Source of the DNA: Nocardia flavorosea
GTDB taxonomy: Bacteria > Actinomycetota > Actinomycetes > Mycobacteriales > Mycobacteriaceae
NCBI RefSeq assembly: GCF_015477805.1
Contig: NZ_JADLQL010000001.1
Location: forward strand, 744,001 to 808,000
Direction: 5' to 3'
Length of the DNA: 64,000 nucleotides
Positions 10,552-19,569 of the stretch are shown here, piece by piece. Position 1 is the first letter of the stretch; every line of letters begins with the position of its first letter. The notes below the pieces were generated by a model. It searched no databases. It had not been told where the DNA came from and worked only from the letters and a program-made list of their open reading frames with translations. Position numbers and translations under genes: made by a program.

Positions 10552-11355
10552 TCAGCCGCCCAGCGAGTTGCGCACCGACGCCTTCACCAGGCTCGCGTGC
10601 AGGGTGAGCGACAGTGCGGCCAGTTCGCGCACGGTCTCCTCGGCCCGGGCGCGGGCGCCCGCGTCGCGGCTCTTCGCGATCGGCGCGGCGATCTGCGCAA
10701 CCAGCGCCGCCTCCCGGTCCGCGGCGAGTTTGAACGCCCGCAGATGCCGGGCTTCCAAACCGAATTCGGCCATCGCCTTGGCTGTGGTGGCCAAAGTCAC
10801 CGCATCGGCATCGAAGAAACCGGCGGCACCCGGGGTGATCAGATTCGCCCGGATCAGATCGGTGAGGAATTTATCGTCGATACCGGCCTGCTCGAGCAGA
10901 TCCTCGCGGGTCACCCGGATCTCGTGATCGAATTCGAGTTCGTCGGCGGTGATCCGGCCGGGCTGGACCGCCAACCGGCGCGGCGGCCGCGGTGTCAACG
11001 CGGCCTCGTCCGCCACATCCCGCCCCGCGTCCGGCCGGGCGGTGCGAGCCCGCGCACGGGCCTCACGTACCCCGAGCGTCGCGGCTCCGCTGTCGATGGC
11101 CTCGAGCTGTTCCTTGATCACCTTCAGCGGCAGATACTGGTCACGCTGCGCGGTGAGCACGAATCGGAGCCGCTCGTAATCGGCCACCGAGAACCGGCGG
11201 TAACCCGACGGGGTTCGTTCCGGCCGGATCAGGCCCTCTGCTTCCAGGAAACGGATCTTGGAGATGGTGATATCCGGAAAATCCGGCCGCAGCAGATCGA
11301 GCACGGAGCCTATCGACATCCCTCCGTGCGCCCATTGCTGCGCCGCGCCTGTCAT
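10552..11355 (-). CDS. ftsR: FtsR-like MerR regulator (Rv1828 type)
   Basis: 267-residue MerR regulator. The N-terminus (MSIGSVLDLLRPDFPDITIS) and the winged-helix part up to YLPLKVIKEQLEA are those of the Rv1828/FtsR group, whose Corynebacterium member activates ftsZ (family knowledge). The middle (about residues 85-130) is a low-complexity Ala/Arg/Pro linker. The C-terminal half (REDLLEQAGIDDKFLTDLI to the end) is the helical domain of the group. The symbol is by homology and position after garA. The first ATG is listed; Met13 also fits the relatives. Confidence 0.88.
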   Translation of the reverse strand: MTGAAQQWAHGGMSIGSVLDLLRPDFPDITISKIRFLEAEGLIRPERTPSGYRRFSVADYERLRFVLTAQRDQYLPLKVIKEQLEAIDSGAATLGVREARARARTARPDAGRDVADEAALTPRPPRRLAVQPGRITADELEFDHEIRVTREDLLEQAGIDDKFLTDLIRANLITPGAAGFFDADAVTLATTAKAMAEFGLEARHLRAFKLAADREAALVAQIAAPIAKSRDAGARARAEETVRELAALSLTLHASLVKASVRNSLGG

Positions 11356-11417
11356 GACTTGGAGTCTTTCATGCCGAAGCGCCGATCACCCGGATCGGCG
11401 CACCGATCATCACCTGT

Positions 11418-11903
11418 TCACAAACTACCGGCACCGGCGGCCGAACCGGCCTCCTGTGTCCGCGGCCCGGTGAGGAAAACCAGCCGGAACTTACCGATCT
11501 GCACCTCGTCACCGTTCTGCAGTTCCGACGAGTCCACCGGCTCCCGGTTGACATAGGTGCCGTTCAGACTGCCCACATCCACGACCTGGAAGGAGTCCTC
11601 GTCCTGCCGGAACTCGGCATGACGGCGGCTGACGGTGACATCGTCGAGGAAGATATCGCTGTCGGGATGACGGCCGGCCGAAGTGGTCGGCTGATCCAGC
11701 AGGAACCGCGAACCCGCGTTCGGGCCGCGTTTGACCACCAGCAGCGCCGCTCCGACCGGAAGACCCTCGACACCCTGCACCGGCTGTTCACCGGTCGGCT
11801 CGCCGGAGCGCGATGCGTCGACCTCGTTCAGGAAATCCGCGCGGAAGACCGACGTCGTCTCGGCCGCGGTCTCCCCGTAACCCGGGTCTTTGTTCTCGCT
11901 CAC
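11418..11903 (-). CDS. garA: GarA, FHA-domain regulator of 2-oxoglutarate metabolism
   Basis: 161-residue cytosolic protein. The N-terminal ETTSVFR motif (Thr16/Thr17) is the phosphorylation site used by PknB/PknG in mycobacteria. The FHA domain covers about residues 70-125, with GRHPDSDI, SRRHAEF and GSLNGTYVN as its phosphothreonine-binding loops. Unphosphorylated GarA inhibits 2-oxoglutarate decarboxylase and NAD-glutamate dehydrogenase and stimulates glutamate synthase; phosphorylation makes the FHA domain bind its own tail (known for the family). GTG start with GAGGAGAG upstream. Its place between gcvH and the ftsR-like gene is conserved. Confidence 0.96.
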   Translation of the reverse strand: MSENKDPGYGETAAETTSVFRADFLNEVDASRSGEPTGEQPVQGVEGLPVGAALLVVKRGPNAGSRFLLDQPTTSAGRHPDSDIFLDDVTVSRRHAEFRQDEDSFQVVDVGSLNGTYVNREPVDSSELQNGDEVQIGKFRLVFLTGPRTQEAGSAAGAGSL

Positions 11904-12053
11904 CGTTTCTCTCCTCCTCGAACCTCATAAACCATGCAGGCAGATGCCGCGGTGCGACGTGGCTCGGCGGCCCCGACTCCGGGCGGCACATCCGTTGGCA
12001 TTGACCGTACCCTGCCGGGCCGTGCCCGTGCAGGTAGAACCGGGAAGGCTGAA

Positions 12054-12452
12054 TCAGCCCCCGATAACTCCTTGATAACCTGCGGCATCGAGCAGTTCAC
12101 CGAGACTCGAGTCCAGTGCCGGAGCACTGTCGACCTCGAGTTCGAACAACCACCCGCCACCGTAGGGATCGGTGTTCAGCGTTTCCGGCTTCGCCTCCAA
12201 TTCCTGGTTCACCGCAACGACTTTCGCGCTCAGGGGAGCGTAGATGTCGGAAACGCTCTTGGTCGATTCGACCTCGCCGACGCCGTCCCCGGCGGCAACC
12301 TCGGCACCGGTTTCGGGCAACTGAACGAACACGACGTCACCGAGTTGCGACTGCGCGTAATCGGTGATCCCCACCCGGACCCGGGTGGGCTCGATCCGAC
12401 GCACCCATTCGTGTTCGGCGGTGTAGCGCAGGTCCTCCGGAGCCCGGTTCAC
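12054..12452 (-). CDS. gcvH: Glycine cleavage system H protein
   Basis: Lipoyl carrier that shuttles the aminomethyl group between P and T proteins. Lys65 in ESTKSVSDIYAP is the lipoylation site, and the TAEHEWV opening and ITDYAQSQLGDVVFVQLP core are diagnostic. I start at GTG 12452 (132 residues) because GAGGAAAGG lies just upstream and the length equals mycobacterial GcvH; a GTG at 12482 has no ribosome site. It lies about 40 bases after the phosphatidyltransferase gene and 150 bases before garA. Unlike gcvP it has no riboswitch of its own. Confidence 0.96.
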   Translation of the reverse strand: MNRAPEDLRYTAEHEWVRRIEPTRVRVGITDYAQSQLGDVVFVQLPETGAEVAAGDGVGEVESTKSVSDIYAPLSAKVVAVNQELEAKPETLNTDPYGGGWLFELEVDSAPALDSSLGELLDAAGYQGVIGG

Positions 12453-12494
12453 GTGGTGTCCTTTCCTCGTGTCGTCGTGCACGATGCAGCAACT

Positions 12495-13202
12495 CTATGC
12501 GAGCCCGCCGGGATTCGCCGCGCCGGTATCCCGACTGCGGGCGTCACCGGGGCGCGCCGGGGGCCGGGGCACCGTACGCGCGACGGCGATCGCGCGGCCG
12601 AGATACAACAGGCCGGTCCACACGTAGACCGCGGTGCCCCAGATGAGCAGCGCCCCACCGAAGGCCCGGCCGAAGCCGTCCCCGGCCCAGTCCATCTGTC
12701 CGGCCAGTAACCAGGGCAATGCCGACATGAGCGCGAACGTGGCCGCCTTGCCCAGATAGATGACCTCGGGTGGGTCGAGGTCGCGCCGGCGGTACACCGT
12801 GAGCGTGAGGGTGAGCACCAGATCGCGGCCGATCAGCAGCGCCGCCACCCACCAGGGGAGAAGACCGCGAGCGACGAACGCGGCGAGCGTGGTCACCAGG
12901 TAGAGGCGGTCCACGAACGGGTCCAGCAGCGCGCCCAGCCGCGACGACTGATCGAGCAACCGGGCGAGTTTGCCGTCCAGGAAATCGGTCAGGCCGCTCA
13001 CTACCAGCAGGGCGAACGCCCAGCCGTCGGCGCGCTCCACCAGCAGCAGCCAGAGGAACACCGGGACCCCGATCAACCGCAGCACGCTCAGCACATTGGG
13101 GACGGTGAGCAGCCGATCGGACAGCACCGCCGCCAGGGCGCCACCGGATCCGCGGCCCGCGGCCGTGGTCTCGGATCCGCCGGTTCCCGAATCACTCGTC
13201 AC
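12495..13202 (-). CDS. CDP-alcohol phosphatidyltransferase family membrane protein
   Basis: Integral membrane enzyme that moves a phosphatidyl group from CDP-diacylglycerol to an alcohol. The family signature is read as SGLTDFLDGKLARLLDQSSRLGALLDPFVDRLY (quoted in two parts: DFLDGKLAR and GALLDPFVDR). Several hydrophobic helices follow. By position before gcvH/garA it corresponds to mycobacterial PgsA2, whose product is not firmly established; phosphatidylglycerophosphate synthase is a reasonable guess. Start chosen at GTG 13202 (235 residues), close to relatives; an ATG at 13277 is the alternative. The C-terminal tail is Pro/Arg-rich. Confidence 0.88.
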   Translation of the reverse strand: MTSDSGTGGSETTAAGRGSGGALAAVLSDRLLTVPNVLSVLRLIGVPVFLWLLLVERADGWAFALLVVSGLTDFLDGKLARLLDQSSRLGALLDPFVDRLYLVTTLAAFVARGLLPWWVAALLIGRDLVLTLTLTVYRRRDLDPPEVIYLGKAATFALMSALPWLLAGQMDWAGDGFGRAFGGALLIWGTAVYVWTGLLYLGRAIAVARTVPRPPARPGDARSRDTGAANPGGLA

Positions 13203-13737
13203 ATGCCAGTGCTTACCGCACGACCTCCGCAGATGCCAGCACGCCCCCCGCACGGGCCGCGGAGACGTAACGAGCATCGAACACCCGGTACCCCCGGTAT
13301 GAGTGAGAGAAAGATCATGTCGGGTCGGCGGGGTTCGTTCCGATTCGGCCTTTCCGGTCGCACTGCCGCGCGTGAACGGCATGTCGGGTGCGGCATTCGG
13401 ATGTTGCTTCCGGCCACATCCAGGTCCTGGCCCGGGACGCTGCGCCGGACCGGCGGACCGGCGGGTGACCTCCCCCGAGCCCGGCCGGACTGTGCTCACC
13501 GGACCGCGGCACCGCCCGGCGGCGACTCTGGACAACGCGGCAGAGGCTCACCGTGACGGGGCTGCGGCCACGGCCTGACCGAGCAGTACGGCGAGTGCGC
13601 ACGGGATCCAGACCGAGAAGCCCGCACCGGCCGGAACCACTCGATTCTGTGCCGCCAGGAGCACGGGAGGGGTCCGGCATACCGAAACCTCGCTGTGATC
13701 CGGCGCGAGCCACGATCACCGTGGGTACGGTTACCCG
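13203..13737. other. Divergent intergenic region of about 535 bases
   Basis: Lies between the phosphatidyltransferase gene and the DUF2252 gene. Open frames here are the usual GC-rich shadows with no ribosome site or recognisable domain. An ATG in frame with the phosphatidyltransferase at 13277 would use the first 75 bases. No terminator or operator stands out. Confidence 0.4.
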
Positions 13738-15144
13738 GTGTCGAACAGCCGGATCCCCTTGCGCTCGTATATCCCCGCCGAGGACATGCTGGCCCGCGGC
13801 CGTGCGGTCCGCGGCCGGGTGTCGCTCACCGCACGGGATCGCGCGATCCGCACCGAGGGGCGGCCGTCGATCGTCGAATTCGTCGAGGCCACCAACAAGG
13901 GCCGGCTCGAACATCTGGTCCCGTTGCGGATCGGCCGGATGCTGGCGTCGCCGTTCGCGTTCTACCGGGGCGCGGCCGGTCTGATGGCCCGCGACCTGGC
14001 GGGCAGCCCGGATACCGGGTTCCACGCCCAGCTCTGCGGTGACGCACATGCGGGCAACTTCGGCCTGTACGGCACCTCTCGGGGCGAAATCGTCATGGAT
14101 ATCAACGATTTCGACGAAACCGTACCGGGACCGTGGGAATGGGACCTGGAACGGCTGGCAGCGAGCCTGGTCCTGGCCGGGCGGGTCGGCGGCGCGAACG
14201 AGCACGAATGCCGTACCGCCGCTGCCGATGCCGCGCGCAGCTACCGGCGCACCGCCGCGGCGCTGGCGCAGCGACCGTTTCTGACCTCGTGGTCGGCCCT
14301 GGCCGACGAATCGATTCTGGATCGCGTCGAAGCCGACGATCTGCTGGACAACTTCAAGAAGGCCGCCAAGAAGGCGCGTAAGAACACCAGCGAGAAAGTC
14401 GTCCGCAAATGGACACATATCGACGATCACGAAACGGGTATCGAAAGTCATCGCTTCGTCAGTGATCCGCCGATCCTCACCACCGTGGCACAGGAGGTGG
14501 AGGACGCGGCCATCGATGCACTGGAACGTTACGGATCGAGTCTGCGCGAATCCCGGCAGGAACTGCTGGGACGGTTCGCCGTCGCCGATATCGCGTTCCG
14601 GATCGTCGGCACCGGTAGCGTGGGTATGCACAGCTATGTCGCTCTACTGCACGGCAATTCGGGTGAAGTACTGGTATTGCAGCTCAAACAGGCCGCGCCT
14701 TCGGCCTTGGCATCGGTACTCGGGACCGCCGCACCGAAACACGAAGGCAAGCGAATTGTCCAGGGTGCCAGACTGGTTCAGACGGAAACCGATATCCTTC
14801 TCGGCTGGACCACCATGACGATTCCACAGCCCGGAGGCGGCAGCCGGGAACTGCCGTTCATCGTCCGCCAGTTCCGCAATCTCAAGGGCGGAATAGCGCC
14901 GGAAGAACTCGAACCGCACGATCTCGACGATTACGGCCGTCTCGCCGGTGCCCTGCTGGCGCGCGCCCACGCCCGTTCCCTCGATCCCCGGTTGATCAAC
15001 GGCTACCTCGGCGAAGACGCCGACTTCGACGGAGCCGTGGCCGATTTCGCGGTGCGCTACGCCGATCGCACGGAAGCCGATCACGACGAACTCGCCGCCG
15101 CGGTTCGGGCGGGGAAACTTCCGGCGGAGGAGCCGGACCGGTAG
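13738..15144 (+). CDS. DUF2252 domain-containing protein
   Basis: 468-residue soluble protein of the DUF2252 family, which has a distant kinase/phosphotransferase-like fold; biochemical function is not established. Recognisable parts are the FAFYRGAAGLMARDL segment (about 78-92), the putative catalytic strands CGDAHAGNFG (about 101-110) and DINDFDETVPGPWEWDLERL (about 121-140), and GTGSVGMHSYVALL near 288-301. GTG start; upstream 20 bases show no strong ribosome site. The next gene starts 65 bases downstream on the same strand, so they may share a transcript. Confidence 0.9.
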   Translation: MSNSRIPLRSYIPAEDMLARGRAVRGRVSLTARDRAIRTEGRPSIVEFVEATNKGRLEHLVPLRIGRMLASPFAFYRGAAGLMARDLAGSPDTGFHAQLCGDAHAGNFGLYGTSRGEIVMDINDFDETVPGPWEWDLERLAASLVLAGRVGGANEHECRTAAADAARSYRRTAAALAQRPFLTSWSALADESILDRVEADDLLDNFKKAAKKARKNTSEKVVRKWTHIDDHETGIESHRFVSDPPILTTVAQEVEDAAIDALERYGSSLRESRQELLGRFAVADIAFRIVGTGSVGMHSYVALLHGNSGEVLVLQLKQAAPSALASVLGTAAPKHEGKRIVQGARLVQTETDILLGWTTMTIPQPGGGSRELPFIVRQFRNLKGGIAPEELEPHDLDDYGRLAGALLARAHARSLDPRLINGYLGEDADFDGAVADFAVRYADRTEADHDELAAAVRAGKLPAEEPDR

Positions 15145-15208
15145 TTTCGAGAGGTGCGCCGCGCTCGGCGCCGCAGGAGTCCCGGTTCGGACGCGAAGGG
15201 CGGTCACC

Positions 15209-16099
15209 ATGCTCGTGCAGGTTCAGGACGGCACCGACAGTTTTGCCGAGCGGTCCCTCATCGATTGGCTCAGTGGGTGGGGCACGGTCGACAGTCCGCA
15301 CGGAGTGGCGATCCTCAACTGCGATCTGCGGTACGACAACGAGATCCACCACTTCGATGCCGTGGTGTGGACACCCACGAGCTGCGTTGTCATCGATGTG
15401 GCGGGCTTGCGCAGCGATCAGGGTGGCACCCTGCATGTTCCGCTCACCGGCAGGTCGACGCTCAACGGGGTCCGCGCGGACTTGGAGGCCGCCGACGACC
15501 GCTCGCTGCTGGAACGATCCCGCGAACACACTTTCGCGATGCAGAACTGGCTGGCCGCGCGCGGGTTGGGACAGCGCATGGTGCACGGTGTCGCGCTGAT
15601 CGTGCCGTTCCATCCGGTCCCGGTGCAGATCGACCAGAAAGTGCACGACCCGAGTTTCGATGTGATCGTCGGCAACGATCCCGAACGACTGCGGCACTAT
15701 TTCGGGGTCCTCGCCCAACGCGAATCGCACCGCTGGACCGCCAACGATGTGGCCGCCGCATTCCGCGGTCTGGGAATCCTGGCGTACCTCCCCGCACCCC
15801 AGCTACTGATCGACGAGGGGTTCCTCGGCCCGATCGATGTCACGCGGTGGCACGGCAGTCCCGCGCAGGCGGAGGCGGAGAAGTACGCCGAGGATCTGGC
15901 CGAGATGGAGCGGCTCGCCGGAACACGCCGGTTCCGCGCACCCTGGTACAGCCCGTGGCTGCTGTATCCCAGGGAGACCGGCGATATCGATTTCGGCCGG
16001 GCCGTTATGCGCGCGCTCTACGCGCTCGGAATCTTCGTCGCGGTGGCATGGGTCCTGTGGTTCGTGATCACGGCCTTCGTCACCTACGGGCCCGGCTGA
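15209..16099 (+). CDS. NERD-like protein with C-terminal membrane helix
   Basis: 296 residues. Residues about 10-130 look like a nuclease-related (NERD) domain: a loop DNEIHHFDAVVWTPTSCVVIDV resembling the usual D...VV...IEVK arrangement, here ending in VIDVAG rather than E-x-K. The middle is helical and charged, and residues about 268-290 form one membrane helix close to the C-terminus, so the bulk faces the cytosol. Because the key lysine is missing I would not call it an active nuclease. An ATG with AAGGGCGG upstream starts it. It is followed by a PAP2 phosphatase gene on the same strand. Confidence 0.7.
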   Translation: MLVQVQDGTDSFAERSLIDWLSGWGTVDSPHGVAILNCDLRYDNEIHHFDAVVWTPTSCVVIDVAGLRSDQGGTLHVPLTGRSTLNGVRADLEAADDRSLLERSREHTFAMQNWLAARGLGQRMVHGVALIVPFHPVPVQIDQKVHDPSFDVIVGNDPERLRHYFGVLAQRESHRWTANDVAAAFRGLGILAYLPAPQLLIDEGFLGPIDVTRWHGSPAQAEAEKYAEDLAEMERLAGTRRFRAPWYSPWLLYPRETGDIDFGRAVMRALYALGIFVAVAWVLWFVITAFVTYGPG

Positions 16100-16161
16100 G
16101 CCGTAGCCGTCGCAGCACCACGGATTACCCCGTGGCCGCCCGCGATGGATATGGTCGGCTG

Positions 16162-16929
16162 GTGAGCACCACATCCGGCGCGCCGAACCCGTATCCCGCG
16201 GATCAGCCCACCGGAGACGATCACCGCCCGGCCGAGAACCGCCCGAGGCCACCGGCGCACCTGTCCCCCGCCCACCGGGATCGGCCGCCGGGCCCGCACC
16301 CGGTTACCGCCTCGATACCGCAGGCCGCCGGCCCCCTGGGCACCGGAGTCGTCGCGGCGACCGCAGCGACGGTGGCGGCGGCGTTACCCTGGTCGTTCCC
16401 GCCAGGCGGCGGGCCCACAACCTTCGATCTGGTGGTCGGGTCGCGCGTGGACCCACGGCTGGATCCGCGGCCCTGGGTGGCCGAGGTCCTCGCGCTGGCG
16501 ACCAACACCGGAGTTGTGCTCGCGCTGCTCTGCGGTAGCGCGCTGTGGTTCACCTGGCAACGCCGGTGGTGGGAGGCGGCAACCGTGGTCCTGGCGCCGG
16601 AACTCGCGGTGGCGGTCAACACCTGGGTGCTGAAACCCTGGTGGGGGCGGCCGCTGCACGACTATCTCGCGTATCCGAGCGGCCATACCGTGCATCTCGT
16701 ATCGGTGGTCACAGCGTTGGTCCTGTTGCTGCGCTCCGCGCGGGCCCGGGCGGTGATCGTCGCGCTCGCCACGGCCGCCTGGTGTGCGGGCGCGGCCGGT
16801 ATGATCGCGCTCGACTACCACCACGCCACCGATATCATCGGCGGGGCAGCCGCAGGGATCTCACTGACCATTGCCCTCTACTGGGTCTCGGTGTGGATCC
16901 GCCGCACTTTCGGGCCGCGCCCGCGCTGA
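16162..16929 (+). CDS. PAP2-family membrane phosphatase
   Basis: 255-residue phosphatase of the PAP2 superfamily, which removes phosphate from lipid phosphates such as phosphatidate, phosphatidylglycerophosphate or prenyl diphosphate. The cytosolic N-terminus is Pro-rich and disordered (1-50). Several membrane helices follow, carrying the motifs KPWWGRP (about 157-163), YPSGHTVHL (about 170-178) and a final DYHHATDIIGG (about 216-226), which contain the catalytic histidines. GTG at 16162 gives a sensible length; the much longer open frame upstream is shadow sequence. The first motif reads K-x4-RP, shorter than the classic form. Confidence 0.87.
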   Translation: MSTTSGAPNPYPADQPTGDDHRPAENRPRPPAHLSPAHRDRPPGPHPVTASIPQAAGPLGTGVVAATAATVAAALPWSFPPGGGPTTFDLVVGSRVDPRLDPRPWVAEVLALATNTGVVLALLCGSALWFTWQRRWWEAATVVLAPELAVAVNTWVLKPWWGRPLHDYLAYPSGHTVHLVSVVTALVLLLRSARARAVIVALATAAWCAGAAGMIALDYHHATDIIGGAAAGISLTIALYWVSVWIRRTFGPRPR

Positions 16930-17287
16930 CCCCCATGCCACGGCACCGCACCATCCAGCTCATCCCTGACCGCGACGCCCGGCGCGACAGCCGCGACCAC
17001 ACCCATGACCGGCTGAGTTCGGCTGGTCGTACCCGGTTGCCCGCCTTCGCCTCGTACCCGGCGGCACCGGGCTTCGCCGCTGGTTGCCGCTTGTTTCCGC
17101 CGGGCCGACCGGGCTCCGCGCGGCCACCGCTATGCGTGACCCCCAGGACTACCGGCCCCGAACAACCGGATCCGGACCCGCCCGTAGTGGTCGAGACGGA
17201 TCCACCGACCGGTGCCATGGCGGCGTACATACATGGTCGGCGTACATATCGGAGACGCGCCCGGCTGCCTGCAAGGCCGGCGCCCCG
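16930..17287. other. Convergent intergenic region, no gene seen
   Basis: 358 bases between the PAP2 gene and the acyl-CoA oxidase-like gene, whose stops face each other. Two copies of CGGCGTACATA (near 17222 and 17238) form a short direct repeat. No convincing terminator hairpin or ORF was found. Confidence 0.4.
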
Positions 17288-19219
17288 CTATTGCCGCTCG
17301 TAGACGCTGGCGTCGTCCAGCATGGCGGCGCCCAGCATCGATTCGGGTACACCGAGTGCTTCCACCAGAGTGAGGGCATCCGGGCGGAGGCGGTCGACCA
17401 GTTCGTTCACCCCGCGCCGGATGGCTTTCGCCCGTTCGACCGAGATGAAACGGTGCATGATGAACCAGGCGGAGTTCTCCTCCAGCACGGAGTACACGTA
17501 GAGATCGCAGACGGTTTCGGCCAGCGCGCGAGCGTGCTCGTCCTCGATATCGGCGATCCCCTCGATGAACGCCTCGAGTACCAGCCGATCGATATGGGCG
17601 GACCCGGCCGCGAGGATATGGTCCTGCGCATTGTTGAATGCCTCGAAGGGCCCGGTTTCCTCGGCCCGGGCGCGCAGCCGGTGGGCGGCGGTACGGGTGA
17701 GATAGTCCTCGCGGTCGGCGAACAGCTGCAACTGGGTGGCGCGTTTACCGAGGTCGCCCTCGTCGACGGTTTCGCCGCTGCGGTCGCGCAGGGTCTGGAT
17801 CAGCTGGCGCACGCCGGAGCGTTTGCGCACCACATCGCCGGCCATGGTCGCGGCGAAGCGGACCCAGCCGAGCGCGTCCAGATCGCGTACCTCATCGGCG
17901 TACGCGGTGAGGATCTCCTTGGCGACGAGTTGGGTGAGCACCACATTGTCGCCCTCGAACGTAGTGAACACATCGGTATCGGCCTTCAGCGTGACCAGGC
18001 GGTTCTCCGTGAGATAACCGGCACCGCCGCAGGCCTCCCGGCATTCCTGGATGGCGCGGGTGGCGTGCCGCGTCTGCGCCACCTTCAAACCCGCGGCGCG
18101 TTTCTCCAGCGAGCGCTGCGCATGCGGATCCAGGTTCTGGCCCGTCTGGACCAGATGCATCCGGCGGACCAGATCGTTCTGCGCGAAGGCCAGCGCGTAC
18201 GAACGGGCCAGCAGCGGTAGCAACCGGCGCTGATGCATCCGGTAGTCCAGCAGCAGGGTTTCCCCGCCGTCGTCGGGGTTGCCGAACTGGCGGCGCTTCA
18301 GCGCGTAGCGCACCGCGATACTCAAGGCCACCCGGGCGCCGGCCGCCGCGGCGCCGCCCACGCTCACCCGGCCGCGTACCAGGGTGCCGAGGGTGGTGAA
18401 GAAACGCCGGCTGGGGTTGTCTATCTCGGAGCTGTAGGTGCCGTCGGGGGCGACATCGCCGTAGCGGTTGAGCAGATTCTCCCGCGGTATCCGTACCTTG
18501 TCGAAGACGATCCGGCCGTTGTCCACGCCCGGCAGGCCGCCTTTGCCGCCGCAGTCGGAGGTGGTGACGCCGGGCAGGTCGTTACCCTGTTCGTCCCGGA
18601 TCGGGACCAGCAGGCAGTGCACCCCGTGTGCGCCCGCCGGTGTCCGCAACTGCGCGAAGACCGCCGCCATCCGGGCGTGTTCGGCGGCACCGCCGATATA
18701 GTCCTTGCGCGCCGAAGGGGTGGGGGTGTGGATCACGAACTCTTCGGTGGCCGGATCGTAGGTGGCGGTGGTCTCCAGATTCGCGACATCGCTGCCGTGC
18801 CCGGATTCGGTCATCGCGAAACAGCCGAGCAGATCCAGCGAGATCAGCCGCCGGATATGCTCGCTGTGCCGTTCGGTGCCCAGGTTCTCCACGGCGCCGC
18901 CGAACAGACCCCACTGCACCCCGGACTTCACCCAGAGCGAGAGGTCGGCGTAGGCCAGCATCTCCAATCCCACCACGGCGGCGCCGGGCTCGCCCGTACC
19001 GCCGTGCTCGCGCCGGAAACCGCGTTCGGCGAGGCCGAGTTTCGCGATCTCGCGCATCTGGTCCAGGACCCGGGCGCGGGCGTCCTGTTGATCGAGGCCG
19101 GGATCACCGGCGAACCGCCCGTCCGCGAGTTGGGTGCGGGCCTCCTCCCGGACTTCGCGCCACGGCCCGTCCAGTGCCTGCCGTAACTCTTGTGCTGTCG
19201 CAGTGCTCCCGGTGCTCAT
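17288..19219 (-). CDS. Acyl-CoA oxidase/dehydrogenase-like flavoprotein
   Basis: 643-residue FAD enzyme of the acyl-CoA dehydrogenase superfamily. Its length and motifs (CFAMTESGHGSDVANLETTA, then a long TPSARKDYIGGAAEHARMA segment, then a C-terminal extra domain) are closer to acyl-CoA oxidases than to the 380-residue dehydrogenases. It would introduce a trans-2 double bond into an acyl-CoA; whether oxygen or ETF takes the electrons cannot be read. Start ATG 19219 has AAGGT upstream; the in-frame ATG at 19303 lacks support. Monocistronic, divergent from thrE. Confidence 0.88.
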   Translation of the reverse strand: MSTGSTATAQELRQALDGPWREVREEARTQLADGRFAGDPGLDQQDARARVLDQMREIAKLGLAERGFRREHGGTGEPGAAVVGLEMLAYADLSLWVKSGVQWGLFGGAVENLGTERHSEHIRRLISLDLLGCFAMTESGHGSDVANLETTATYDPATEEFVIHTPTPSARKDYIGGAAEHARMAAVFAQLRTPAGAHGVHCLLVPIRDEQGNDLPGVTTSDCGGKGGLPGVDNGRIVFDKVRIPRENLLNRYGDVAPDGTYSSEIDNPSRRFFTTLGTLVRGRVSVGGAAAAGARVALSIAVRYALKRRQFGNPDDGGETLLLDYRMHQRRLLPLLARSYALAFAQNDLVRRMHLVQTGQNLDPHAQRSLEKRAAGLKVAQTRHATRAIQECREACGGAGYLTENRLVTLKADTDVFTTFEGDNVVLTQLVAKEILTAYADEVRDLDALGWVRFAATMAGDVVRKRSGVRQLIQTLRDRSGETVDEGDLGKRATQLQLFADREDYLTRTAAHRLRARAEETGPFEAFNNAQDHILAAGSAHIDRLVLEAFIEGIADIEDEHARALAETVCDLYVYSVLEENSAWFIMHRFISVERAKAIRRGVNELVDRLRPDALTLVEALGVPESMLGAAMLDDASVYERQ

Positions 19220-19569
19220 ACCTTCGACCCTAATGGCGGCGGCAGGGGGAAGCCCGGCGACAAACCGCACACGATCGCGGCGCCCGCGGGCGTACATGGT
19301 CACGACGGGAGCGGGTAAGCCCGGAACGCGGAACGAGGCCGGGCGGAGTCGGCACCACAGCGGGTGGCGATGCGCCGGACGTATCGGCAGCGCGGGCGTA
19401 ACACCTGCGCGGCACCCGCCGACGCATTAGGAAAGACCTCGCTCAGCTGGGGAAACGTGCCTCTTTTTCCATTTCGAACCGGGAATAAACCGGCACGTAA
19501 CGAAGATCACATTCATCCGACCTATTTTTCGGTGGATAAGAGGGCCCTCCGGCCACTACCTTCGCGGCT
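19220..19569. other. Divergent promoter region
   Basis: 350 bases between the acyl-CoA oxidase-like gene and the ThrE-type exporter gene. The stretch 19450-19540 is clearly lower in GC than its surroundings (for example CCATTTCGAACCGGGAATAAACC and CCTATTTTTCGGTGGATAAG, read in parts), which suggests promoters there. No clear palindrome. Confidence 0.4.

Noticed and set aside
13315-14631. 438-residue minus-strand frame
   Set aside because: Opposes the DUF2252 gene, which has conserved motifs; this frame has none.
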